Shown here one piece after another: positions 48,196 to 59,000 of a stretch of DNA of 64,000 nt. A program made the position numbers and the translations under genes. Under the pieces are notes generated by a model that was not told the origin of the DNA, did no database searches, and worked only from the letters and a program-made list of their open reading frames with translations. The first letter of the stretch is position 1. Each line of letters begins with the position of its first letter. Origin of the DNA: Tanypteryx hageni (Eukaryota; Arthropoda; Insecta; Odonata; Petaluridae); the NCBI GenBank assembly GCA_028673005.1, contig CM054117.1, positions 31,964,561 to 32,028,560 of the forward strand. Direction: 5' to 3'.

Positions 48196-49169
48196 TGTGA
48201 GTATGTGAATCGAATTGTAAAGGTCAGGTTTAAGAATGTGGACACCTGCGGAATAAATATCGGTAGAGGAGTAAGACAAGGCCGCTGCCTATCGCCAACC
48301 CTATTCAATATATATGGAGAAAGTCTAATGCAAGAAGCTTTAGAAGGCACAGGAGATTTCAAAATTGGAGGAAGGATTATAAGAACAGTAAAATACGCAG
48401 ACGATCAAGTACTTCTAGCAAGAAAAGAAGAGGAGCTAAAAAAATGATAAATAGACTAGTGATAACAGGTAGAAAATGCGGTATGGAAATAAATACAGAA
48501 AAATCCAAGGTCATTCGAATATCGGGCAAAGAAGAGAATCTGAACATAAGTATTGGGGGAAAGCCTTTAGAACAGGTCTCAGAATATAAATACCTTGGAA
48601 GCATCATAACACGAGAATCAAAATGTACGGATGAGATCAGAACTAAAATAGGAAAAGCAAAAGCGGCTTTCAGGAGAAAGAAACAACTACTTACAGGGAA
48701 TATAAGGGAAGATATCCGCAAGAAGATGATAAAATGCTACGTATGGAGTATAGCATTGTATGGGGCAGAAACATGGACGCTAAGGAAAAATGACATCAAA
48801 TACTTGGAAAGCTTTGAAATGTGGACTTGGAGGAGAATGTTGAAGATAAAATGGACAGGTAGGATGAAAAACGATGAAGTGCTACGAAGAATAGGAGAGA
48901 AGCGAATGATTATACAGACTATCAGAAAGAGGAAGGCAAACTGGGTTGGACATTACCTGAGGAGAGAGAGTATGATTAAAGATGTGTTAGAAAGCAAACT
49001 AGATGGGAAAAAAGAAAGTTAGGAAAAGGTTTCAGCTGATAGACGATTTGAAAGGGAAAGAGAGTTACCAAGATATGAAGAGGACAGCGGAGAATAGGAG
49101 TATATGGAGAACCAGGTTTAACCAAGAATAATCACGGACCTATCTACGGACAGACTACCTATGATGATG
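48196..49169 (+). mobile_element. 5'-truncated endonuclease/RT retrotransposon, 11-bp TSD
   Basis: Inserted in the subterminal region of the pogo-like element. An 11-bp duplication AATATGGAATA flanks it (48185-48195 and 49170-49180), and a short (ATG)n tail precedes the right copy. Same protein type and tail as 22611-23513, so the two are members of one lineage in opposite orientations. Confidence 0.85.
48205..49135 (+). pseudogene. RT fragment, two frameshifts at A-runs
   Basis: C-terminal part of a non-LTR reverse transcriptase. Frame 1 (48205-48447) has GRGVRQGRCLSPTLFNIYGE and the catalytic VKYADDQVLLA. Frame 2 (48444-49022) continues CGMEINTEKSKVIRISGKEE, YKYLGSI, KCYVWSIALYGAETWTLRK and KRKANWVGHYLRRE. 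A third frame after about 49015 reads the basic tail to about 49130 (DDLKGKESYQDMKRTAENRS). The two breaks lie at A-runs (about 48440 and 49012), so each may be a single-base slip. YADDQ and the GAETW block match the copy at 22645-23508. Confidence 0.88.
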
Positions 49170-49208
49170 AATATGGAATACCCTTAACATGTATTTGCAA
49201 TTAATTAT

Positions 49209-50585
49209 TTACTTGCAAAGGTGGCAAACGTAGATGTCCTTCTCGGCCCCACTGCATTCCTCATCGCGACACCCTTGAAAAGCAAGGCATTGCACCCACT
49301 TTTCACGTTTTACGTCTTCCGAAAACTTTTCGTTGCATAACAAGCACTTTGCATCTTCCCTGCTTGGTGGTATCAGATCCTCAAGGTCAAAATCTTTCAA
49401 AGATACGTCATTTCTCACATTCCTTCCCGATTTTGATGTTTCTTCTTCATCTTCTTTTGTTTTTTTCTTAGATTTTATTTTCAAGCCGCTACAAGATGCA
49501 TGAGAATCATTGAAAAGACATTTTTTGACTGGTCTGATGCCTTTGCCTCTGCCTTTCTTCGGCTGAGACGTCTTGGAAGTTGGCCTCTCTTTCAACGACA
49601 CTTTGTAGGGCGATGCCATTATCAAAACAGCCTTTTCAAGCGCCCTTACTCGTTGTGGCCCTTTATTCCTCCCAATAGGAGGAACGGGAGACATTTCTTC
49701 AGGGTTCACAAATGCATTGGCGGGGCATGGAGCAATTTCTTCTGATACCTTGCATTGGGCCACAGCCGCTATGAAATTGCTCTCCTCGAAGACTTCTGTT
49801 GGGATGGTAGATTTCTATAACTTCAAACCCCTTCACAGCAATCGCACCAGTTTCTACTTTAAGATAGGCTCTCCGGAAAAGTTCTGCAATGTTAAACTGA
49901 GCAGCTGGCTTCTCTGTTAATCTAATATGAGCTCTGATCTCCTCACTATAGTAGGCCTTTAAACGGCTCATTAGCGTCTTATTATCGAGTGGTAGCATTT
50001 TGTGTGTTGAGTGGGGAAAATACTTTCGTGGTTTATTCGTGCTAATTCAGTCACATCGAGGTTCCGACTATGGGAGAAATGACCATCAAAGATTAGCAGC
50101 ACAGTGTCTTCCTCACTTTTTTGATGAAAAATTCTGTCCATGCCCTGAATCCATCCCGAGAGATGACAGGCAGAAATAGTTTCTGGCGGATCACCTTTCA
50201 GAAGCATATTGTTCATATTTTTCAGGGAGAAAATCATCATTGATGGAACAAAGGTGCCTCCAGCGCTCATGCAAGAAACAACAGTCACTAACAAACCCCG
50301 TTCAGTCGAAGTTAGGGTTGCCTTTTAATGCAATTACTTGCTGCACTTTTGACTGCACAATTGAAAGACCCGTCTCGTCTACGTTATATATTCTGTCTGC
50401 AAAATATTTGAGCTTGTCGAACTCTAGTTCCAATAGATCGAAACAGTGGGATACGTCTTCCTTATTAAATACTTTTGCCCTCGCAAAAAACGCTTACGTT
50501 GGCTTTCTTAGCGAGATTTTGTCCTTATGATGGGACAGAAACAGTTTGAACCATTTCGTGCTAGCTGTTCCTTTTTCAATAATTT
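49209..50585 (-). pseudogene. pogo/Tigger-like transposase with PHD-like C-terminus
   Basis: DDE transposase relic, read leftward. A CENPB-like helix-turn-helix remnant (STKWFKLFLSHHKDKISLRK) lies near 50560-50500. Next comes the first catalytic Asp in RIYNVDETGLS (about 50390). The second is in VLLIFDGHFSHSRNLDVTEL (about 50100), and the third likely in LPLDNKTLMSRLKAYYSEEI (about 49990). A basic linker follows (49763-49330). A Cys-rich end (CLLCNEKF...KWVQCLAF...CRDEECSG...YVCHLCK) resembles the PHD-type finger of some insect pogo-like proteins. Frameshifts near 50295 and 49990, a stop near 50497 and loss of the DNA-binding N-terminus make it inactive. The last 184 codons (49763-49209) remain open. 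Confidence 0.85.
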
Positions 50586-51914
50586 TTATTTGCTGTAAAA
50601 CGATGCCCCATTATCATTTTTCCTTTTGAAAACGACAATTGGGCATTGCTTCACATCAAATACAAATTATCGAAACCAATTTTATGCTCAAATTCGAGAA
50701 GTAGTTAATGTAACTAATTACTGATATTGATTTAAAATGAGGGTCTAAATATGGAATACTATTCCATATTAGGAACCCTAAGTGGTCCATATTTGGACCT
50801 CGTCATGTTGGATTTCGAAGAAGTGTAACAACGAAACTAATGAAGTACGCACAATTTCTTCACCAACAGCTTAAAGAGCACTTCAAATGCTTAATGTAAA
50901 TGTCAAGATTGAAAAGGGATCCAATAAGTAAACCTAAAAAATAAAGCAATGAATACATACTTTTCAATATCTTTGAAACGCACTGAATGAACTTCAATAA
51001 GCAGCGAAAAAAACGCTCTCAATGGCGGAATCCAACCAAGTGATCTAGGTAGTAGAATGACTTGGCCGACCCTTTCCTTCAGTAAATTCGGTGCTGCCAC
51101 ATACCAGACTTGAAATATTGTGGTATTCCACATTAGGAGACTGTTCCATATTTGGCTACTTTCCCTACAAGCGAAATTTCTTTTTGAAATAGGTTCAGCT
51201 AAAACCTCCAAACTCTTAGTTACAGAAAATGTCTAACCTTGATATGGTGGTAGCCCTGTTTAGTCGACCCGGTTAAAATATGCTGTTTTGGTTATTTATT
51301 TATATGAATATTATATGTACCATATTGGATTAAAATCCATGCTGCCAGTTCTCTATAAATACGTGTCAAAATATGATTTTACTTTTTATTTTTGTAGCCC
51401 TGCTCTTTATCCCCGCGTTAAACATCTTGATTTCATTATGGTATGTTGTACAAATCTTATATACAGAATTTATTTGAAATCCGTTTTGGTAATTCCTTCC
51501 AAATCCGTAATTACTGAAAGAACTTAATTTGTAAGTGTGGCGCCCCTGTTTGGTTGATCCGGTCCAAGTATGCTATTATGGTTTTGTATATATGTGTACA
51601 TTATTAATTTAAATTTGGTTAAAATTAATGTGAACAGTTCAACACAAATACTTGTAAAAATAATTTTTTTTATTACTTGCATCGTGGTAGCCCTGATTTC
51701 TATATCTATATAAAAAATATTGATTTTGTTTTTTAATGTTGCACACCTTTATATTAAATTTTGTTGAAATCGGTTCCGCCAATTCCTTCCAAATTCATTA
51801 TTACCGAAATATTTTGCAATTGTGGCACCCTTGCTGAGTCGATCTGGTCGAAACATGCCATTTTGTTCCTATATTTATGTGAAGATTCTATGAACCAAAT
51901 TTGGTTGAAATCGG

Positions 51915-54840
51915 TTCAGCCAACTCTTCCCTGATATATGCGTACGGAAGGACGTACATCACGAAGATAATAGCACTAAAAAGCGCGCGAATCGCGCAGA
52001 TCGGAGCTCAAAGGATCGTGTCGCGAAGTAACGAGCGATCCTTCGACAATTGAAAGCAAATTTCTTTCGGATTTGGCTCTGATGTCTTGTGGGTTAGAAG
52101 GTGTTCCTTAAACCATTGGTTGTCGAACGTTTGCATCCTTCGTCTCTCCGTGGTTAAAACGTAGAAACGCATCATCCCCAATAATGGTTGTTGAAGTATA
52201 CATACGAGTACATCTTGTTATCGTGCCGATCATTAAAATATTTTTTTGATGCAAATTAAACGTCTTTACACCTACAAATAATTCATTTTCAAAATTTCGT
52301 TTCCATCCCAAATAGCATTCGCATCTCAATACTTTAGAACCGTTGCCATTAAAAATATTTCCTTCTTAGTTTGTCCATCATGACTTCCTCCAACACAAGA
52401 ATCATAAGGTACCTATTAATATTCCCCAAAACTGTTATATTTCTAGGTTAAATATTTTCTTTGTCCTAATTCCCAGTGAAAAGTTTAGCTCATAAGGAAT
52501 TTTTTCGTAGCTTACGCTTCTCTTTTTCGGTAAAGTAATAAAACATCATTCAATTAAATTGGAATAAAGCGAATTCCCAGGATAAATGAAAACAGGGCGG
52601 ATACTAGCAGAACAATTAGTTAAATTTGTTATAATGAAGCTTTAAGTAACTGTTATTGATAAAAATATTGGAAATGAATGGGAAAAAGGCAGTTGTTTGT
52701 TCAAAACGCGTCAAAATTTCGGAAAGAAGTATTCACGCAAAATCCCATTGTTGCGGATTTATCGAGACACCGGTGCACCATAAGGAAAGATGAGAGAAAT
52801 CGGTGATGTTGATATGATTTTTAAAGCACTTTATATTATATTTTTAAATAAATTACGCGAATGATGAAAAGGCGAAACTTCTGGGTGAAGAATTTTCTCG
52901 GGCACAGTGTTAAGAGAATTAAGACGAACGAAAAAAATTCTAAACATGCTGAAATTGCATTAAGTTTTCTTCGAGGGAATTTTTTTGATCCGCATATAAT
53001 CTAATAGAAAGGGCTAACAGTTAGTCCTGAAATTAGGCTCCTTATAAAGAAATACAGTATCCAAGGAATTACTCTACTAGTCGTGAAATTTAGAAAAGCG
53101 TTGAAAGGGACAATGAGAAAGCAGTTGAATGCATTTGTCATTTGGAATGAATGTATTTAAATATATGAATTCCTACCTTGAACCGTGAGGAACAGTTACC
53201 GAGAGAAATACCGCAGATAAATAACAAATTTTAGTTAATATAAAATGGGAATGGCTTGAGTTTTTTGAGTGTGTGTTTTTGGCTAATCAACCTCTTGGAT
53301 TATTATAACCATCGGAGTTTTTAAAAATTATTTTATTTCATAGTCTTCTTGCCAAAATGTGAAACTAACCAATTTTTGAAATAGGATTAACTTTATTTGA
53401 GCGATAATTAAGCAACAATAAAAACCCTAGCGGTACTGACTGATACAAATTATTACCAAAACCAATTCATAAATATATTTCAGAATCTTCATCTTGTAAT
53501 ATCGAAATCACTCTTATTAATAACATTAACTTAAGAAGCGTTCAGACCAAACTTATGATAAGTATTGAATAAACAATCCTATTTCGTCTTCGAATCGCGC
53601 TTATTTTGGAGGTGGGTTATCACATTGTTCCAGCGGAACATACAGATATGTTTTTACTGTGGCCTACGTTTTTCGGCACTGTAGCGAATTACTGGTTGAG
53701 CCCTTTATTTTCCACGAAAACTTTTTAATTAGAGCCGATAACGCAATAAAATAGTTACAGTAGCGAAGGTAACGCGCGATTATTTGCGTAAGGAACGTCA
53801 TAATTGATTTAAAAACGTGGTTCCTCACTTAGTAAACGAAATCAGATGATGGGACGTGAAGGCCATCAGGCAAACGAACGAGTTATTCTTCGGAGTGCAA
53901 AAAATTTTGTATTTTGAAGTTCCTATCCGTGGAACGAAAGTTGTTACGACGTAAGGTCTCAATCGTATGCAGCCGTGGAATAATTCGCGAGCTGTTATTA
54001 TAGGATCCAACGTATAACGTCGACGCTCGATCGGGCCGCGTAATTCAAACGGAGAACGTCCCTATCCTACCACAGTTGTCAATGAAACGGAAGACGGGAG
54101 AAGGTAAGAGGAGGGGAGAGGTAGAGAGGGAAGACTTTGGAGGGAGGAAAGAGGAGAGGAAGAAGATATGTTGCGTCTAGACTTGAGGAAAAAGAGTCAA
54201 GAGTCGGTTTGTGCTGTAAAGCTCTGGTTCCCCCACGCAGGAGCGTGTTTCAGAGCAGGGTGTGGGAGGGATAGTAGGGAGGTGGGGGAAGGAGGGGGTG
54301 GAGGAGGGAGGTGTTATTAAGACAGGAGAGGTGTGGGTGAGAGGGAGAAAGGAACGAGAGGGGAGATGCAAAGAAGGGGCGGTTTGTACGGATGGGGGAG
54401 GGAAAATTGCGGGGGTGTCAAGAAGTTCGTTAGGATTTCGCATTTAATTTATTTCTCTTCATTTTGATTCTCAACGGTCTCTTTATGGAGAAGAACGGGT
54501 TGATATAGGTGCAAGAAAAGCATTGGAATTTTGCAAACGAGCGCAAATTAGAACGTTATTTTTGTTGATAAGTGCTGACAACCGTTTGGCGACACTTCTG
54601 AGGAATAATTTCGTTTTGTTGATACATTCCTTGTAAAGTGAACTGGGCCAAATTGAGAATAATTTTATATTACTCGTACGCAGACTAAACAGCTAATTAA
54701 TTATATATTTATATACCAGAGATATTTAAAGGAGAAAAATTTAGAATGAAATTATATAAAGTATGGAGAAAAATAACGTGCGGAATCACAAATTTTCAGA
54801 ATTGTCACTATAGTACTGAGCAATAAAAATAAACTCTTTA
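51915..54840. other. No gene recognised
   Basis: AT-rich DNA with a purine-rich stretch at 54090-54170 and a G-rich one at 54255-54410. No coding or repeat features with clear ends. Confidence 0.5.
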
Positions 54841-54846
54841 CTTAAT

Positions 54847-54860
54847 TTTGAGGACCCCTG
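54847..54860 (-). mobile_element. Isolated hAT terminus
   Basis: TTTGAGGACCCCTG preceded by AATT: its reverse complement CAGGGGTCCTCAAA is identical over 14 bp to the hAT end at 13781-13794. The partner end was not found, so this is a relic or a chance match. Confidence 0.4.
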
Positions 54861-55149
54861 GTATCATGAAGGGGTTGAGTAAATCAGATAATTTTTTCCG
54901 TAATGATAGTATCATTCTCAGCGTTTATAAACTGATCCTTAATTCTAATACGGTATGATTTACTTATTCATTCATTTTAAATAGGTCATAAATATCTGTC
55001 ACCGACCTTTTGCAAAGAGCTTTATTATAAACGATCTCATACAGCCATGCCCTCGGAAGTCTTCTTACCCGCGACTCTAGGATTAGGAGCCAGACAGACC
55101 TCTCGAACAAAGCCGGACATCCAGGAATTGCCCCGATTACTGTTATTTA

Positions 55150-55520
55150 GTGTCTGAAATGTGCATATGGCTCTCAACCTTTTTATGGCTACGGCAGTTA
55201 CCTTTAGAGCCTATCGATTATTATTTAATAGGCGAGCTGGACGACGCAACACCGTGGCAAGGGGCTGTGGTGGTACCAGAGTTTATAATCACCGACATCA
55301 TGACGTTCGACAACCAAAAGCATATTTACGAAGTTGAGGGGATTATGGCTTTGCACGCAGCCATACGGAGACTTTAGTCTGCTTTGCAAAACCAACATGT
55401 AATAGTATTTTGTGATAATATGGCGATTACACATACATTAACCAGAGGCAGAGGCCACTTGTTTGAAAATAGTATAAGTATACTTGTACGTTTCGGTAAT
55501 ACAGAGAATGTCACACCATG
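55150..55520 (+). pseudogene. RNase H-like relic of a retroelement
   Basis: RNase H fold of the kind that removes RNA from RNA:DNA hybrids in retroelements. One frame, broken by a single TAG at 55375, reads DDATPWQGAVVVPEF, then YEVEGIMALHAAIRRL, then VIVFCDNMAITHTLTRGRGH. This matches the usual order: an Asp followed by a GAVV strand, a Glu in the helix, and (V/F)DN with the second Asp. The DIRS and related groups have a similar pattern, but I cannot assign a family. There are no RT motifs upstream in the same frame. Confidence 0.5.
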
Positions 55521-55525
55521 TGACT

Positions 55526-55561
55526 TGGGTGTTCGTCCCGACGCGTCGGGACGAACACCCA
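55526..55561. repeat. Perfect 36-bp palindrome
   Basis: Every base pairs from 55526 to 55561 with no loop, centred on ACGCGT; the left arm reads TGGGTGTTCGTCCCGACG. As expected, both strands encode the same GVRPDASGRTP peptide in one frame. The GC content is far above that of the surroundings. It directly follows the RNase H relic. Confidence 0.97.
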
Positions 55562-55639
55562 CGAACGAAGTAAGTCTCATTTCTGTACTTTCTCCAGAGT
55601 TACTTCTCCAATCAACACAGTAAATATTTTTCGGTAACA

Positions 55640-56640
55640 CTGATCGAAGAGATTTAACTATAAACTGTATTGTTATTCACATTTTCATTTCAGTTGTCAG
55701 GCACAACAAAGGATTGCTTCTACGAGTATTTAAAGAGATATATGACATTTGAATGAAATGAATATTATATGTAACATTTAGAATTCAAAAACAGCATGAC
55801 AGTTTTTTAGCATTCGGGTCTATATATTTATGCAGATATTATTTATCAGTTTTTAACATTACACCAAATATGATATTCAAACGAAGATAATCAAAATGAA
55901 TTGTTACTATGATTCGGCAAATCCGTTATTCAACACGTCCAAATATCCACACGCAGTCTTTTTCATTCGAATCATCCAAAATTCCCAACTTCTTCCTTCC
56001 TATCTGCCGTTCGCGTCCTATCCTCAATAATCTCCTCTGTAATTTCCATCACCTACGCAAATGTAAAAGCAGAGATATGTTTACCGATTTCCGCGTAGTT
56101 TTTTAAGATAAACGCCACGAACGCTCGAATCTGAGCATAATATTTCGAATGGCCAATTCGAGAGATGAAATCGATGTTATATTTAAAACGTGCACGGAGA
56201 AAATGCATTTTATCGTCATGAAATCACTCGTTATTATTGGGAAAATTCAGTGAGGACATAACGCAACATGGAAATAAAACGCAAATCGAGCTTCCGCCGA
56301 TTCTAGATCCGAAGAAAGACAATCAAGATCGCATTCGTTTGTGTCTCCGTTTATGACAAAATTACCAGCTCGGGAGTCACACAATCCATTTCTGCACTCG
56401 CCGCGGGACATATAGGCCACTTCCGGCCTCTTCGCGGGCCTCACTCGGTCGAAAATAGAGTTGAAGAATAATATGAGTAAATTAAAGGGTTTAGTTTTTG
56501 GCCAATGTTACCAAATTCTTTTCAAAATGTATTTATCTATTATGGGAATAGAGAGATAAAGAAAAAAATGCACCGTTTTTATAATTTTCTATTTTCATTT
56601 TACGTATGTTACAATATACCATGTAATTGTTAAACTCATG
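55640..56640. other. No gene recognised
   Basis: AT-rich DNA without recognisable proteins or repeat boundaries. Confidence 0.5.
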
Positions 56641-56787
56641 GATGGCCGGATGTGGCCTACGGGCAGTAGTTTTGTCTCTACCGAGTTATACATACGTAAA
56701 ATATACGATATAAAATTGGTCGCGGGCCTAAAGGAATAAGTTCGCGGGCCGCAGTTGGCCCGCGAGCCACACTTTGGGAACTCATGA
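56641..56787. mobile_element. Two worn hAT 3' ends, adjacent
   Basis: GGCCGGATGTGGCCTACGGG followed by CAGTAGTTTTGTCTCTAC (ending about 56682), and GCGGGCCGCAGTTGGCCCGC followed by ACTTTGGGAACTCATG (ending about 56785), both have the GC-rich-then-TTTGG-terminus layout of hAT ends. The matching 5' ends were not located. Confidence 0.55.
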
Positions 56788-56789
56788 CG

Positions 56790-58950
56790 TCGGCGTTGCT
56801 TCGGGGTCGCGATCGTTAGGTACGAAAGGCACTTAACGCGCGCAACCAGAGGAGGGAAAGGCGGGAAATCCCATTTTCGGTGGCATTAACCTCTCTCACG
56901 AAATGCACCGAGGGGCCACCTCTTAATTAAACAACCGAACGCGAATGGGTGAGGACAGCATCTTTCACGAATCCAACTCAGGACGATGTTGGATCTCCGC
57001 TGAATCGAATAGGAGGGTTATTTTTTACCGAGATGACCCGATACCTAAGAGTTCAAAAGCCACTGCCTTATCCGTACCCTTATACATAATAAAAGATTTA
57101 AGAAATAGCTGCAGAAAATTTTAAAATCTTTTAATGAGTAAAAAACAATGATGGATTGTTTAGTAATTCGAGTATTGTCATGAGTATCTTCCTGACATTC
57201 TTGATTTATTTCCTCTTCATTGTCATTCATTGTGCAAGAGAGAATCACTCTTTCAGTCGAATCACTAATTGAGATTTGTCAGTTCTGAGGAAAGTAAAAG
57301 TCATTCTCTTCGAGATTCCATTACAAGAGTTCTCGTATGACCTTTCGACTTAATATAACCTCAAGCGTGGGTTCTATTCAGGAGATTACACGCTATACTT
57401 TATTTTATCTTGAGGACTGTTCGTTGGATTGATATTAACTATTAGAAATATTAAATCATTTAAGGTACTTTTTATGAGCAAAATAAATTTATATCATAAA
57501 CTCCCACTTTTCTGAAAGTAGGCTGACGGCATTGCGCTTGAAGGTTATTTTCAGGATATTGGGTTGTGGATATTTTCTTCCCGTGCGCGAATAAAAATAA
57601 ACGGCCGTGTTACTGTTTCAGTGTGAGTAAAAATTAACAAAATGATGGGTTGGTAAAGAAACTAAGGAAGATCTTACTTACAGAGACGAGGGGTTGAAGC
57701 GCATCCAGTAGACGTTCACCTGGTCATTGGAATTGATGGCAGAAGACGTAGTTTTTTGGAAGATTTTCAGACTTTTTCATCCGTAGGAGACCACAAGGAT
57801 TTCATTAATTTTCATCAAGCATGCTTAACAGTATCAGCTTCTACAACGCAAAGTATATAGATTGTTATTTAAATTATCGAATGATTTGTGATATGTACGT
57901 GACGTGGTTGTTTATGTATAATTTTGGTTTTACCTTGAGTTTCGCTTAATAACTTTACAAAACTGGGTCAATAAAATTTTCGCTCGGTAGATTGGAATAA
58001 CATATGCTCAGTGATTTGAAATGCTTTATACGGATCTTTCAAAGTAAAACCAAGAGATTTAGGGAAATATAATTCTGTAAAATATTTCACTTTGCGTTCC
58101 AGATGTTTGTATTTTTTTGTTTACTGGCAAACTGGATACTTGTTTGGCGAGTATTTTTTGGAGCTTATACATAAGATTTATAAGACATTTAAAGTAATAA
58201 GTTTAGAGGTTTATTACGAGATCGGTCGAGAGTGTAATCGTAAGAATTTGAGTGCATCTTGAGTAGGCGCATCCTGTGATTCTCGTTGCCATATATGTAC
58301 ATAGATTAATTCTGTTCTAGCTTGAAAAATTTTAACCTGTTATGTATAAAAAAACTAAAGTAAGCTACTTAGTGATAAGTTAATTTTCTAAAAAAACTAA
58401 AATTCGCATAGATACTTTTTATTTCTCAAATATGAAAGAAGAAAAATATAAAATGCGATGGAGAAAGTCATTTGACAATATGGAGGACGCAATAAGTGGG
58501 TTGGACAAGGTAAGATAGGAAAGTCATAAGATTAAATAATGTTTCGATTTCTATAGGAACCATCGAAAGTTCCAAATTATTTCCCTTAAATGAATACGTC
58601 TTCCAACGTTTTTCGAGAAACAAATCCACAAGTCGACAAAATGTCGACCCCTGATGATCGTTAAAAGATCCTATGTCGTATAACCTCTCGATTTCTCACG
58701 AGCCTCTAAATAGGTTTTGGCGCATCCTAAATAATCTTTACATTTCTGGAACAGTTCTTGAGGCGTCATATTACCAAGAGGTAGGATGCGCATCCTTAAA
58801 TATAAACGTTATAAACACCTGGAATTGGAGAGGAGTGAGAGCTGGAGTTTCTCCTCTGATCCTTAATGCGAACATCTAACTAAAAAGGACCTCTTCCTTC
58901 ATATTGATAACCTTCGGATGGGCGAGATATAAGGAAGAAAACCGGCCAAT
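56790..58950. other. No gene recognised
   Basis: AT-rich DNA. A short open run 58432-58509 ends at AAG|GTAAGA and could mimic an exon, but it has only 26 codons and no domain. Confidence 0.5.
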
Positions 58951-58958
58951 TTGAGAAA

Positions 58959-59000
58959 TCCGATAATGCATAACCCTCCGACAATGCATAAACATCCGAT
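58959..59000. repeat. 18-bp tandem repeat, 2.3 copies
   Basis: TCCGATAATGCATAACCC, TCCGACAATGCATAAACA and then TCCGATAAT: short tandem units with a few substitutions. Confidence 0.85.

Larger units (their letters stand above)
47973..51165 (-). mobile_element. pogo/Tigger-like DNA transposon with nested retroelement
   Basis: Inverted ends read GGGGAAAGTAGCCAATTATG on the left and, reverse complemented, GGGAAAGTAGCCAAATATGG on the right. TA dinucleotides flank both ends (47971-47972 and 51166-51167), as expected for Tc1/mariner/pogo elements. A TATGGAATA subterminal motif recurs in both orientations, including a perfect 23-bp inverted pair at 50748-50770; these are candidate transposase sites (inference). 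Removing the nested RT insertion and one TSD leaves about 2.2 kb, a usual length for this group. The transposase is on the minus strand. Confidence 0.85.
47911..51905. repeat. Diverged ~147-bp tandem array, split by a transposon
   Basis: A GTGGTAGCCCTG-like monomer start recurs at about 47911, 51245, 51390, 51537, 51683 and 51830. From 51245 onward the spacing is 144-152 bp. Two monomer types alternate: type A continues GTTTAGTCGACCCGGT / GTTTGGTTGATCCGGT / GCTGAGTCGATCTGGT, and type B continues CTCTTTATCC / ATTTCTATATC. Monomers end in a TTGAAATCGGTTC(C/A)GCCAA-like block. The first monomer is separated from the rest by the pogo-like insertion at 47973-51165. Confidence 0.8.

Noticed and set aside
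58432..58509. Possible small exon ending at AAG|GTAAGA
   Set aside because: Only 26 codons with a chance-level open frame; no convincing acceptor or homologous domain.
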